This document shows positions 10,431-24,900 of a stretch of 64,000 nt of DNA, in pieces. The stretch is from assembly GCA_026874595.1 (NCBI GenBank), contig CM049318.1, positions 55,073,250 through 55,137,249 of the forward strand, written 5' to 3'. Origin of the DNA: Sipunculus nudus. Taxonomy: Eukaryota; Annelida; Sipuncula; Golfingiida; Sipunculidae. The notes below the pieces were generated by a model that worked only from the letters and a program-made list of their open reading frames with translations, did no database searches and was not told the origin of the DNA. Position numbers and translations under genes: made by a program. Within the stretch, counting starts at the first letter, position 1, and each line of letters begins with the position of its first letter.

Positions 10431-13000
10431 CAGTTTTATTGGAGCAAAAGATCACATATTTAATTAAAAATACCTCTTAAATTCTACATTTATCCATTAA
10501 TGCCACTTTTTTCTCATTTTTAGTGTTGATTATTTGAATAAGGTCACTAATAAACTATACCACACATTTAGAATTAATAAAGGGTCAATTTCTTTCTACT
10601 CAGTGACTTGCAAAATCTTTGTTAACTCGAAATTGTAAACATAAAACAAACATTAGAGGTAATTTTAAATTAAATTTGTTTTCAAATCCTCTCACAATTT
10701 TGCTAATAAAACAAAATTCTGAACCCCCTGGTATATGGACTCTAATCACCAACATACATGGTTATAGACAACATGGTATACAGATATCTTACTACAGATT
10801 TAACAACTAATGCCATCCTCAAACCATGGTCTTAAAACAAACCAAAAATGAAAAAAGAAATGTCTGCCAACTGTTGTAACTGTTTACAGGTGCCTGTGAC
10901 AAAGTCTGTATTAATTGGTGCAAGAACTGAATTTACAGATTCATTCATTACATGTGGCCATGTAAAAAAAATATGCAAATGATATTAAAATGTCAACAGT
11001 TGCTTTTTAAGTGTTATTACTGCTGTTTGTCTAGTAGACATGAACATATCAACTAGCTTTCAATTTATTATTACTTATTGTGATGTTGTAATCATTTAAT
11101 AGGCTTTCACACGTGTCAATTCAATGTCATGTGGTAGGTCTGTTATACAGTATCCACCATAATATACAATGGGTGTTTGTTATTTTGTTTATCTGTAAAT
11201 AAACAATACACAACTTTGGAGTTTTCCTGCTATTTTTATAGTGTATACACCAGTCTGCTGTCAGACAAAAGTTAAAAATTACAACTGGCAAGATGCAAGA
11301 AACCCAATTTGGTCTCCTCTTATATTAGTACATGCAGCAGCCGTCAGATGGCACCTTTGGTGGATGGTGTGTTGCCCCAGGTCAAAATGTCAATGCTGTC
11401 AAGAAGATATAAATTAATATAAACCTAAGTTAAATATCAATAAATCGTGTTTTATTCAATATAATAAAAAAGAGTTATTTTCAGAATTCAAGTGCAAGGG
11501 ACAAGCTGCATTATAACAAAATTATTATTTTTATTATTAATAATGGCTTCTTTCCGATCCCAGGCTGTTGATCATCCGTGGCCATTACTGTTCATCATTG
11601 TGCTATGGAGAACCCCCCCCCCCCCCCCCCCGGTGTTTTCTATTTCTACATATGTACAAGCCATATCAGGGTTCAAGTATACGGCCGCGATTCTATGGAT
11701 TATAAGTACAAAATGTAGGACAATTTGTAAAGCGAGAATGTTAACTAAATTTACTCATTCGTCCATATGTTATTCCAATCTTCAAACGGACATTGCGTGC
11801 GCGTTGCCAGTATGGAAGACTGAATTATTACGTCATTTAAAATATGAACAAAAGAGAGAAAACCAGATATTTGTACTTTTCTCCAAATGATTGACACTGC
11901 TATTTCAGCTGGTCCATTGCCCCTGTTACTAGTTTAAAAACTTCGGGTTTCAGAACCCGTACGATATTAAGAACCAATTGAAGGTACAAGTGGCAATGTT
12001 TATATATAAAATTGTTGAGGCAGACCGAAATTTATCTAGTATTCTGGTATGTATGTGTGTACGAGAGAGAGAGAGAGAGAGAGAGGGTGAACTGTTAGAC
12101 ACTTTTCAGCATAGCACACTCTAGCGTGGCATCTAAATTTAGTCAAGCAGTCCAGAGTCAATGGAGCCGATGGCGCCCAGCTGCGCACACCTGTAACCTG
12201 GAGGCCTGCTTATCGCTGACAGCAGGCGCCACCTACACACCCCTCAATGTACGATTCGTCCCGCGCCTGCCACGTGCTACCCGACAACAAGGCATGAAAT
12301 CAAACACAGCTGGAGCACACCGAGATGTTGTCACAAGTCATCAAGGGGCAATTGTCTTATCATGATTAAACAGATAATTTATAATTACGTCACGTTGAGT
12401 ACTATTTAGATATATAAACTAAAGCATTTGGAACTGTTAAGACTTCTCTAAGTTGATTATTATAATTATAGGGCTATAACTCTGATATATTAGTCCATTA
12501 AAACAGTTAATTAGAATGAAGCCATATTTAAATGACATTGGTATAATAAACTGTATATGAAATCATCTGTAAAAGACAAGACTGAAAAAAGTGTTCAAAC
12601 AAAGTTGAAACACGTCAGCACTCATTACTTGTTACTCGTGGAAAAAAAGTTATTTGATAAGCCTTCAAGAAAGACGGAAGAAAAGGAGTTGCTACTTCCT
12701 TAATTTAGAAGAATTTCATAAATGTTTGAGAAGTGTATATATGCGTAAAATAATACTGGTTACGCTGTTAATTCTTTTTAAATTCCTATGGGGGGGGGGG
12801 TCCTTTTTTGCTAATGAAATAAGATTGATTCATACTTACTGGTTGAATATGGATGTTCATGCAATTAATAAACCAGTCAATCCTCAATGTGTATTTTGGG
12901 GTCAATATACCCGTCGATTTCTGTCTCATTAGTTATTTTTCGATAAACATATGGGTAAACCCAATCTTAACTGCCTTGCTTATAAATATATACATGAGAT
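10431..13000 (+). other. Intergenic, no gene supported
   Basis: Mostly AT-rich unique-looking DNA. It holds a (C)19 run at 11,613-11,631, a (GA)n microsatellite at 12,062-12,086, and a GC-richer patch with several CpGs at about 12,120-12,310. Open frames over the C run and the GC-rich patch have no recognisable domain and no convincing splice context. Confidence 0.6.
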
Positions 13001-13820
13001 AGAGAGCTGGGGGAGGGGGTGGTGGATATGACCCCCCCCCCCCCCATATCATGCTTTGGAAATTTAACAAAAAAGCTATTAACAGTTACACTCAAACCAG
13101 GGGCCGATATACATGCAGGATTCGAGAATAGGGGGACACAAAGAAGGAGGGGGTTTCCCCGTCATAATTAGGCCTATATGCAGTGTAGACACATTTTTTT
13201 TTTTTTTTGGGGGGGGGGGGTCTAATTGAAACTTCAATTTATTAATGCCGTAATCCGGGGAAGTTTAAACGGACCTATTCAGCATGGGGGGGGGGGGGGG
13301 GGGGGGAGGTGTCCCTCTTTTTTTCTAGCCGAAACCACCTTTTTCAGGGTTTCAAACCAAATTTTGCAACCGTGACCTCAATTCCCCCCTAAAAAAATTC
13401 TGTATCCGCCCCTGTTAAATGATGCGAAATTTGGCTTTGTTCTTTTCGCCAATGAACGCTTATTGTTCTTTATTCCAGTTTATTCGGTGGAAGGTGGGGG
13501 GGGGGGGGCTGCCCCCTCCCTAAATCCACCCCGTCAAAGACACACTTTAAGTGCATTTGAATGCAAATTTTTCAAAAATATATATTTCAATATACATAAA
13601 AGCCACCTTATATAAAATTGTATATGTACATGTATGTAGTAATGAATATAACTTAATTATTTTTTTGGACCTGCTGAAACAGGGGCGGGTCCAGGATTTT
13701 GGAAGGTGGAGGGGGGGTCTAACAAAGGAAGAGTAATAAGAAAACCTACAAAAAAAGTCCTCTGATCCAGAAAGGGAGCGGTCCAGGCCGCAAATACTGG
13801 CTTAAACTGCTGAATACATG
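13001..13820 (+). repeat. Poly-G/C-rich cluster with inverted CAGGGGCGG repeats
   Basis: Contains C14 at 13,032-13,045, G12 at 13,209, G21 at 13,286 and G13 at 13,496. A minus-oriented repeat ends GTATCCGCCCCTGTT at about 13,414 and a plus-oriented one starts ACAGGGGCGGGTCCAGGATT at about 13,679. Together they look like facing ends of an old CAGGGGCGGATCCAG-type element or two copies in opposite orientation. Confidence 0.5.
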
Positions 13821-15790
13821 TTGTTGAAGCTCAAAGGGAGGGAGTCGATCAGGAAACCAGTTTCAAGAATATATTATATATGTTATTATATGAATTATAA
13901 AGAGGGGTTTGAGATAATTTTGTCAAATAACACTTCTGACAGCATGTGCATTTGGAAATCAGATTGTCGGCTCTGTACGTATAAATTAAATGCAAATGCG
14001 TCTTGTAGCTCTGCATATAAAGGCCTAAACGCAAATAGGTACAAATACATTTTGAAATTGCAAATTTATGCATTTGAACCCAAGTCCGGAAGAATTCAGG
14101 GACTTAAAAATCGAGCCAGGAATCGTGCAGCCGAGAACTGGACTGTATAGACATGTCACAATTTAAGGAGGATATCAATACATGTATATGTAATATATAT
14201 ATATATATATATAACTTTTTATTTATTATTATTGAAAACACAACAGAGTAAAGGCGTAGTTATATTCCAAAGAACAATCTTTAAAAAAAGTTAAAAATGT
14301 AGCCTAGAATTGAAAAGAGAATAATTTACAATGACTATAACCAAAACAGTACGAAAAATCAACCGTGCTGAATTTGTTAAGTCTGTGCTTATCAAATTAC
14401 TAATTTGTCTCCATGTAAACTTAAAGATCGAGATCTTCCGGATTAAAACTTATTGTAAATAAAATAAAAATGTAGAATAAATGAAACTTTAAAAAATCAG
14501 TGTACAAAATGTTTTTGTCTACACTGGCAGATACGATACGTCTATATATGGAATTCCATGATTGGAAAAGTATATATTCATTCATAATACACGTGGTCTT
14601 TTTTATGTACGGGAGGGGAGGGGGCTGGCCAAAGCATGGTCATATATGTTATTTCTTCTCAGCATGATTTATTAATTAGAGTACTGATCAGTTCACATTT
14701 ATTTTCCATATAATATACATATGCACAGTAACCAGGTAACCCACACCACTGTCAGAACTTTCCGCAAATTACGTAATTAGCTAAGAAAGCCCAGCACAAG
14801 CGCACTGCTTGTCGTCACAGACGGGATTTCCCTTGGCGGAGTGCAACTTTGTTTCTGTAACAACCTGACGGGGTTAACAAGTGCATCGTGTGTGGCGTGT
14901 GCCAGGCTTTATTTCCTGTGCAAACTATGACGCAATATTTCCGCATGAAAATACAGAACAAATTACCTAATGATTAAGCCCCCGCAGTCACCATGATAAC
15001 CTCGCAAATAACTGAAAATAGACAATTTGTGGTCCTGTAATAAAGATCAGCTCTCTATAACTTTAGTATATATACTTCGTATTTTTATCAAATTTTTGGT
15101 AACTTTTCCATAGAAATATCTTACCCCTTCCACCGGAAATAATGAATTTATACTCAAATTATAAGGTTTTCACAAATTCTTCTCATCCATATATACGATT
15201 TTCAAGTGTTTGCTTCACACACATCATAAAAATAAATTCTCATATATCATTATATGAATATTCAATTTATTATTACAAATATCTGATCTACATAAAATAA
15301 ATTTAAATGAAAATCCGACATAATATTTGGAGTTGGTTAAGTATACTATATATTTGTGATTACTCTATACTGCCAGTGTAATATTAACGGGGGAGCAACG
15401 TTGTATATTCATAGATGGACGTCGCCTGAAACTGCTTTATACCCGGAAACTTCGTGACTTCACTGAACTGATCTCCCCCTATTGTGTAAAACAAATCAGA
15501 CTTCTGCTTCTAAACGACAATTAGATTTAGGGTACTCTGTTCATCAACAATACCTTTGTTTTCCCTTCAGCTAGACAATATCATGTACATGCAAAAGCAC
15601 GCGGGAAACTGATGCGTTTGATTGACATAAAAAGTGGCCGGGTCAGCCTCACTTTCAGCAGGGGTCACATGATTGAAAATAAAGGTAATTTCATTAAAAG
15701 ACTATACTAAAAACAAGAAGAACGTTTGGATATGTCAAATTTGGATTTTGTTTCTTGTATTTTATGATATCTTTGCACAAATGAATTTTA
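13821..15790 (+). other. Intergenic, upstream region of boule
   Basis: AT-rich. It holds a (TA)n microsatellite at about 14,190-14,213 and no supported coding exon. The last few hundred bases precede the proposed boule leader exon and should contain its promoter, but I see no decisive TATA or initiator element. Confidence 0.4.
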
Positions 15791-15819
15791 CGAATTGAAA
15801 AGATCGGACTGAAAAATTT

Positions 15820-15979
15820 GAGCAGACGAAAAGCTCCAGGTAAACCCCGCCTTACAAGTGGACTGTTCCGGCTCGGGCCGTATCGTGTGCCCCAATGCTG
15901 CAGACGAAACCTATTTGAGTTCCACAGTTCTGTGTTGTGTTGCGCAGAAGTTCATGTTCCTCTTTGTTTGATCAGCATG
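15820..15979 (+). CDS. boll: Proposed boule leader exon ending at the start codon
   Basis: GC-richer than its surroundings. It ends ATCAGCATG|GTAAGTACTG at 15,979/15,980, a near-consensus donor directly after an ATG. That makes the start codon a whole phase-0 exon end, which joins in frame to the first RRM-side exon (TSSGETSP...). The long open frame that runs through this donor has no other in-frame ATG. Two short upstream ORFs (15,895-15,918 and 15,954-15,971) precede the ATG. The exon's 5' end is not defined; only the last three bases are proposed as coding. It is inferred from phase and donor quality, so an undetected alternative first exon in the 12.7-kb intron remains possible. Confidence 0.45.
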
Positions 15980-18900
15980 GTAAGTACTGAATTGGTTCAT
16001 CACTATACACACGGAGGAACTTGTGGGTATTTATTTAATTTTCTATCAAGTGTATATGATGACCGCATAAAATATAGGGGAATTGTACTCGACGCTGGCC
16101 TCAGTGATAAGCCACCCCCCAATCGTGTTTATCAGCTGTTGTGGGACTGCGCAGGGCTGTGTGATGGGCCAGCAGGGCCTATATTTAGCATGAGCCAGGA
16201 AAGAGTATCCTGTTACTTCATTCCAGGCAGAAGACGGCACAGGAATCTTATGATTCTAGCTTCTTGATCGTACCTTTCAAGTTCTCTGGAAATTTTGGAA
16301 TTTGTGGATACCTAAATGCTTGGATCACAGATGGTAAGTGATGTACTTTGTTGGCTGCAGATTCATTCTCGGGAAATTCAGCTTTACAAAGTTTACAGGA
16401 ACTGAGATAGGTAAGCTTATACTGTGTGGAGTTTGAAGTTGTAGCCCACGTTGGCAGGGCATGTGTTGGAATCAAAACAAAGCAACACCAGAAACTAAAA
16501 CCAGTACAAGAATTGGGCAAAGGATGAGTTTTAATGTTATATTATTAAATATTAATTTATATGGCCATTGACATGGTATGATGGTAATGTCAGTGACATC
16601 TTTTGCCTATAATTTGAGAAAATGTTTGATAGACACCTAATTTCCAGTCAAATTATTTCCCCATGTCTTTTTACTTCCAAACACCTAAATTGGTTCAATC
16701 TCTCGCAATAGTGCAATACAAATACAATTCACATTGCCTTGTCTCTTCCTCAATCATGCCACAAATCTTTCTCCCTTCACTGACACTGTTACTGAAATAA
16801 CATTTCACAAATTGGGTTTCTGTATGAACATTATTTGGTGAGACAATAAAAAAGTAGTCAGTTCTGTAATCTTGTTGATCAGACATTTGGTGAATGATGA
16901 TCTTAAAGATAGAATTAAAAAACTGATAAATCTATAGGTCTTTATTTTGTCATTGTGCAGCTTGTAATTTAGATCTATCACGGCACTCTTGCATTTTGTC
17001 TACATTTTGTTATGCAATCATATCAATTTACAATTAATATGATACCTGTAAGACAAAATTGCAAGGGTATAAATTTATATATATACATTTTTTGAAAATT
17101 AGATAAATAATTTCTGGTATAGGCTTGCTTACCTTTGATCTTAAAACTGAAATATTTGAAAAATTAAAAAAAGGATCCAGGTCCCTTTTGATGAGGCTTT
17201 TCAGTTGACTGTTAAAACTTTAAATTATATTTATATTAAAAGAAATTTTGTTACGGACAGTCACATTTTACAGCTGACAGAAAATGAGGATCAAGAATAG
17301 ACGTTGGTGATGTGTAAGACTTCATAAAACGCAGTGGCAAGTTGGCAGCACATCTGTGCTAACTTGCATAGCAACCTACTGACATTTAGTGAACAGCTGT
17401 AGTATTTGGTTGTCAAGGTCTGTACCTGTAGAATGTAAACAATTTAAGTAAAAACATATAAATGGAAAGGGTTACCGTTAGCATTTGTTGATTGTTTGCC
17501 ATCAACTAGCTTACTGGGTACAAGTGAAAAAGACACTATCGCAGGTCAAGTTTGTGCAGAGGAAAAACTTGCCTTGTACAATATAGATGTAAAGGTACTA
17601 ACTGTGCCTGCGGTCATGAATCTGGTAAATTTTAAGCAACAAAGCCTCAAAAGTGAAAAGATTCTGAATAAAGTATATTACCTGTGCTTTATTTTAAAAT
17701 GAATAGTTGAAAATTTGAAAAAAAGAAGTCCTCCAATAGTCTGTTGAATCAGTACCTAATTTGTATATTTTTTCTTATGATAATTGTTATCACCTGAGAT
17801 CTTGCTTGTTTAAAGAAACTTATTTTTGTTGACCTTGAATGACCAGTTTACAACATCTTCTGCATACTTAATCTGCTGTTGACACAAGTACTCTTGGTGG
17901 AATCTGTGACTTCTGTTTATCAAAAATGGCTAAACATTATCTGTAACTATATTAAACTAAAACTTGACCAGGTTTAGTGCCAGCATCACTATTGTGTTTT
18001 ATTTGAAAATAGAAAGAACAAGTTAGTTCCAGAGAAGTCAAATGATATGACTTGTAGTTTTGTATTTTGCAAAATTCGTGTACAAAATATTCCTGTCTTT
18101 CGTGATCTATTTAATATTATTTTTCTCTATGCGGATAAAATATACTCAACCTTCTCCTTCGAGATATATTTGATCTTATTTTTCTATTTAACACAACAGC
18201 CAGGTACATTTTGCCCTGGTGAAAAATTAGGATAAATTGAGGCTTGTAATGAATGTAAAAGGGCCTATCAAGAGTTGCACTCATAAACTGCAACAAAGCA
18301 GCAATTTTCTTGGTGAGGAGGGAAGAAAGTGAAGGGCCTTTAGGCTTTCTTTTTCAGTTCTACCTACTAGTGACTTTTTGAATAAAACTTGGCAACTGAT
18401 TAATTTAATAGCCACTCGGGAAAGTTTTCAAAACTAATTGAAAAAGGGATAAAGTAAAGGGGAAAAATGGAACTGGTATAAGATTGCATAAAGCATAAAC
18501 TTGTTTGGTAATAACCATAGGTTTCATTTGAGTAAAATATCATATTTTGACCTATCAAGCCCCCCCCCCCCCAATATATTACATATTATTGTTTCAATGA
18601 AGACCATAAATACAAGATTATAATTTGATATAGATTGGTGACTGATCTTGCAGGACATCTCTGTGATGATTCTTGAAAATGCTGCACTGTAAGGAGATTT
18701 GGAGCTCTGTAGGGAAAAAAAATGTCACAGTTTGGAGCCAGGGTCACTTATTATAAATTGAGTCAAATATTATACCTGTTTCACGTACTATTCTACCAAG
18801 CCAGTTATTATTGATGGTAGTTATTCAATTATTGTAAACAAGAACCAAACATTAATATTTAAAAAAGTTCATACTAGTGTCCCGTTTCATTTGTATTTTG

Positions 18901-21900
18901 AAAAATTGTTCTTATCACAAGGGATCACAAGGGTTTCCTGTTAGGTCCTTTGGAAGTTGAGAAGTAATCTACGATGGAGGAAGTTTTGAGCTTATAAATG
19001 TGAAATGCCACAGATTAGAATATGGCACTCTTATATCATCCCTTCACATGAAGTATGCTGTAATTTGTCTTCTGATGCATATTTATGTAGTAGATTAGAA
19101 TTAGCAATTAATTTGAGTGGGGGTTCAGTTTGACTGTCACTTTCCTACCGTAACGCCATCAGTCATACCTTGCTGTTGGTGTACATCACCTGTCAGATGA
19201 AAATTTAGGTCGGAGATCAAAGTAAGGACAACTATGCTTATTCCAGGATTTAAAAGGGGCCTTATTTCATGTTGTTCTGTCTGAAAACTTGTGTTTTTAA
19301 TGAGAAATTTGCCTTCATCACATAAATTTCCACTTACTGTATCCAGCTGCAAAAATACCCCCACCCCCACACCAGTCCTGTTTGTGAATGGTAATAAATT
19401 TATTATCATACATTATCTTAAGGACCAGTGACACATCGGTGCTAATCATGCACAAGTACACATATATTCTTAGTTATTCCATCAAACATTTTAGCTACTT
19501 GTCCTTAATACTAGTCACCTGAAGTTTTAAATTAAAAACATAATTTTATTAAGAAAAGTGTCATTGTTTCCATTGTCCATTTGAAGTGTATTAATCCATT
19601 GTTAAGTTGTCTAGGAAACTTGGAACTTGGAGATGAGAATCGAAATGGGAGTGGGCCATCAATGAGAAACTTTAGAACTAGCAAGGTACAATGTAAACAA
19701 ATGAAGTCCAGACTGAAAAAAAAAAAGGTTGGGAACTGGCAAAACTAACCACAGATTTTGACTTGATCTGCATGCACAGGTCCTGAGACTTCTAAGTCTG
19801 TGTCAGAGGGAAGAAGAAAAATCATTTTAACTTGGCTTACACAGTAGTTACACTGTTTTGCTTAGCTATAAGCCGTTTGCTCTAACATCAGCCAGTAGCA
19901 GGGCACAAATAGCAGCTGTTACACTTTGAAAGGTATACTTTAGTTAATATCCAGACAGGTCCTGGTGAAGTCTTTGAAACTTTAAATTTAGGAGTCTTTT
20001 AGCACCATGAAAATGGCTCTTCTAAGTGTTAAAGACTGCTCGACACTTGTTTACCATGGGATAACAATGTAATATCGTGTCCTCCTTCACCAGGGTTTGG
20101 AATTTTAGGGGGCCTTCACCTGTGCTTGAATAGAATTTTACTTGATTCTTGTTTGATTGTCACAAAATAGCTTCACAAGAATTACAAAAATCAAAATGGC
20201 AGTGACCTGAAGACTGAAAATAATAACTTTGCTCTGAACTGGGCTTATAATGGCCAAGTGAAAATTATTGGTTTACCATGCTTGGCTGTTTTCTATCACT
20301 AGAAATCATGTCAAGCATCATTGTTTTATGAAACTTGTCCATTGTAATGTAACAGATTCCCATTGTCATGCCCATCATCCCTGATAGAGCAATGCAAATG
20401 TTGCTAGTGTACAAGGGCACGTCTTTTCTACACTGCCACTCTGGGCCACAAAATTTGAGGTGTTACCCACACACACAAACTTTGGAACAATCTGTCCTTA
20501 CTAATAGATTCACATGCAAGTTTACTACTTACACCTGTACCTTATAGTTTTTACATGTATATTTGCCATTTAAGAAGACGTACAGGTCTGATCAGAAATC
20601 CTGTAGAGGTCAATTTGTTTTGACTGATGATGATTGCATGGTCGCATCTCTGCCGCTGAGATTTCTTTTGGATGCAATAACTCAAGATTTCACGGATCTT
20701 TACCAAACTTGACATGTGCATAGATATAGGTAAGAGTACAATACCTATTTAAAATAGGGTCATGACCTTTACTAGGAGAGTGACCTTGATCTTGAAAAGG
20801 TTCATTTTAGGTAAAAAGCGCACAAAAAAAGATAAAAAAAATAGTTGACCAAAGATCTTGTTTAATACCCCATCATTGCCACTTGACAGTACTGTAAGCA
20901 TTATAAGACTAAAACTAATGGACCATTTTCGTTCATATTATGCATATACATAGATATAGGTTATTGGATGAGGTATATTCAAATTGGGATCAGGACCTCT
21001 AATATGAGATTGGCCTTGAATATTCCCATAGTTGGTGAAAAAGTTTCTCAATTTGATAGCTGGAAGAGACCATGGTCGCATGCCAAGTGTCAGTATATGC
21101 TGCTGAAGATAAGGGCCTATTTGAAAGGGGGGATGGGGGGATTGTCTGGGGGATACTATAGCACCGCAGTGCCAAGAAATTCTTGTTAATCATAAAATAC
21201 AACTGTTTCCTTACACCTCTCACAAATGACTTATAATTGATCATCGTTTACTGATATGCTGTTGGTAATCAGTTATGATCAAGGCAGCAATTCCTAGTAC
21301 TACACCTTAGAAAATTTTATGATTTTAAGATACGTAAATTGTAGAACAGGTGTGGAAATGAAAATAATTTTACTCGTAATCTGAACTAGGCAGTAAGCAC
21401 AAGTACGCAGTCTAGAATCAGAATTAAAAAAATTCAAAACAACCTCATAAAAATTTAATGTAGAAATACTTCTATAGAATCTGTAAGCAGGACCAGTTAT
21501 AATGACACTTGTAAGGTTGTAAAGCTTGAAAGCCAAATTTGTTTGGAGACATTCTCGTTTGTGAAGTGGATGTTAATATTAAACAGTTTGAGATATTGCA
21601 AGGTAAACCAGTTTAACCTAGGTCATTTCAAAGTGGCCTGTGGTGTGCACAAAGAAAAGGTGACTCAAACCTTGCTAAATTTTTAAGAGCTGAATATGTA
21701 CATATTTCAAACAGTTGGAGATCTCATTTGTGTATTTTGTGAACTGGGATAATGGAATAAAACTTATTTCCATTTTAATTTGCTGTCACAACATTTTTGC
21801 ATTGTAATTATCATTATAACCAGCTTTTTATCAATGAACGTAATTAAAACACGTGAAATAAAATGTAAATCAAAATAGTTTACTCATCTAGCTATTCAAA

Positions 21901-24900
21901 AGTGAGCTGGTGAATTTCAGGATATTCCAAAGGAAACCAGTTCACTTCTTTATATCCAAGTCAATGTGAGCCAGAATACATTGGAAATTTGAAATATTCC
22001 AGTGCCAGCTATTCAAATGTCAACCATTTACTTTGGAATTCCCAAGTTAACTGGGAGCCAGTAAAGTTGCCCAGTTTACAAAGGAAAATCTTGGTCAGTT
22101 GACGTTGGAATTCCCACGTAATTCCCAACACCAGTCAACTAGTGGAATGCCTAACATTACTGGATTCCCATGTAAAAAGGTAGGGGTTTATGGTCTAATA
22201 TAATCAACTGTGTCAGTCTCATCGGACCTAACACTTAGCCTTCCTAGTTTTGGGACCTGATCATTCTTGTTGCAGTCCTGGACCCCTTGGAAAAGTACAA
22301 CCCAAGTAGCCCATGACCAGTACCCCTTCTCTCAGACTTTGGTGGAGAGAGTGCATCCTTGTGGTTAAGCCTTTGGCGAGGATTATTAGCTCAGAAGGCA
22401 GCCAGAACAGGACAGACCTACAAGTACTACCTTGACGTTGTGGTCACAAGAGGTGTGCCCAAACCATTATAATAATAAAAATAAATGCCATGGCACCATG
22501 CTCCCCTGTGACATGAATACATCATGGTACCTCGTATCATATGTCACTTGATTCAGACAGTATTTGATGTGTAACACAATGTATAAATAATTGATTAGTA
22601 ATTAATTTGCATCTTGATTATCCAGTGGTGGAGAATTATAATTGTATCAGCCAAAACGAAGTTTTGCGGATACTATGTTTTGAACCGGGTTCCGCCGCCG
22701 CCGCCTCGTTCGTTTCCGGAGAACTCCTCTGTGACTACTGGACAGATTTTTCCGAAACTTACACAAATTATTGGGTCACATGTGAACTGGTGCCTAAGCA
22801 AGTGACCTTGACCTCTGACTTTTCGTCTCTGCCCAGCGTCCGTTTGTGCGTCTGTTTCCACACATAAACCCATATATCTCGGGAACCGTTTGACCGATCC
22901 GGAAAAAAAATTTACACAAATGTAGCCCTGGGATAGCTTTATAACATGCACAACAAAAGGTGGCGCCACCTGCAACCATGTTTGCACAGTGTCCATTTGT
23001 TCATCTGCCTGGGGTTAAAATCACTCATATCTCTGCAGTGGTTTGACTAATTCACCTAAAAATCGGCATGCATATACATCCTAGATAGCTTTCTTGATTT
23101 TCTGACAGGTGGCGCCACCTACATTCACATTAACACTCCACACATAAACCCATATATCTCGGGAACCGTTTGACCGATCTGGAAAAAAATTTTACACAAA
23201 TGTAGCCCTGGGATAGCTTTATAACATACACAACAAAAGGTGGCGCCACCTGCAACCATGTTTGCACAGTGTCCATTTGTTCATCTCCCTGGGGTTAAAA
23301 TCACACACATCTCTGCAGTGGTTTGACTTTTTCACCTAGAATTCGGCATGCGTATACGTCCTAGATAGCTTTCTTGATATTCTGACAGGTGGCGCCACCT
23401 ACATTCACATTAACACTGCAGACATCCAAGCTCATATTTCGGGAACCGTTTGACCAATCAGGAAAAAGAATTTACACAAATGTAGCCCTTGGATAGCTTT
23501 ATAACATACACAAAAAATGGTGGCACCACCTGCAGCCATTTTTGCACAGCGTCCATCTGTTTGTCTGTCTTTGGTTAAAATCACTCATATCTCTGCAGTG
23601 GTTTGACCAAATTACCTGAAATTCAGCATGCTTATACATCCCGCATAGCTTTCTTGATTTTATGACAGGTGGCGCCACCTACATTCACGTTCACGACGAG
23701 ACATCCATGCTTATATCTCCAGACTAATTCAACCAATCAGGAAAATTTTTTTACACAAATGTAGCCCTTGGATAGCTTTATAACATGAACAAAAATGGTG
23801 GCACCACCTGCAGCTATTTTTGCACAGCGTCCATCTGTTTGTCTGCTGTGGGATAAAATAACTCATATCTCTGCAGTGGTTTGACTTTTTCACATGAAAT
23901 TTTGCATGTGTATATATCTTGGATAGTTTCTCGTTCAAATAACAGGTGGCGCCACCTACAATCATGTTTATGTGACAGAGATCCATTCTAACATTTAACA
24001 CATGTAACTCTATATCCCCTTGCCACTCAATCCATGCCTCACTTCACCCGTCCTTCTCTGATTTTGGCGGATACACGTAGTCGCTTGTCGACTACCCGTA
24101 TTCTAGTTTGTATCTAGATTTCTGTATTACATTCTTGTTAATAATTGTACCCCTAGCCACCAAGGATGAAAAAAATGTTTCAGAGCTTAACTGTAGATCT
24201 GACCATACATTTATGATTAAGGTCACTAACCCTTACTATGCATATGAGTGGAACTATTGAACCTCATTAATTTGTAACTACAAGGGAGAGAGAGAGAACT
24301 TATCACAGATATCTCACTTCATTTAGATAAATTTGTGTTTTGGCAGGTAAATGCACGAAAAATTAAAATAAATGGCTACTAGGAATAGTACAAAAAACTT
24401 TAGGTGATGAACCTGTTCCTACACAAAAGTTCACGCCACAAATGTCATGGTGCCCATGAGCAGTATGACTGTTCTTGGACTACTTGGTATAACAGGGCAG
24501 AACAAAAAGTACTGCTGTTGCCATTATGATAAGTTTGGAAAAAATGAGTTTAATGTTAGGATGTCCATGGCCATTTTAAATAAAGCTCCCTCACTGAGAG
24601 TTAACTGATTATCTTTAAAACTGGCAACCATCATAGGTCACAACAAGTTGCATGGCCAGGGTTATAGTCAAGCCGATCGGTGCCGGTCAGGGGTAGCCAG
24701 GACTGGCTTCTGCCTGCCTGCACAAAGCTAACTTTTGCAACCAACCAACCAGCACAAAAGATTGGAAAAATCATTAAAAAACCAGCTGCTGGCAATGAAA
24801 CTTTGGTTATTTATTACCCCAAACTGCATTAAATTGGTACCTCATAAGTATGTTTACAAAAATGAATCAATTGAGAGCCAAAATAATCATTAAAAGGTGA

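Noticed and set aside
11492-11890. 132-codon open frame as a gene
   Set aside because: It runs through a C19 homopolymer, has no domain, and the frame depends on the exact run length.
12126-12365. GC-richer 79-codon open frame as a gene or exon
   Set aside because: No recognisable domain and no convincing splice sites. The CpG-richer patch is noted, but it is not enough for a call.
15818-16267. 149-codon open frame as a separate protein
   Set aside because: It begins at TTG rather than ATG, and it reads through a near-consensus donor at 15,980. It is better explained as a leader exon plus intron.
22607-24001. Several open frames on both strands
   Set aside because: They lie in HLE-A and recur in the other HLE-A copies with the repeat period, so they are shadows of the element.
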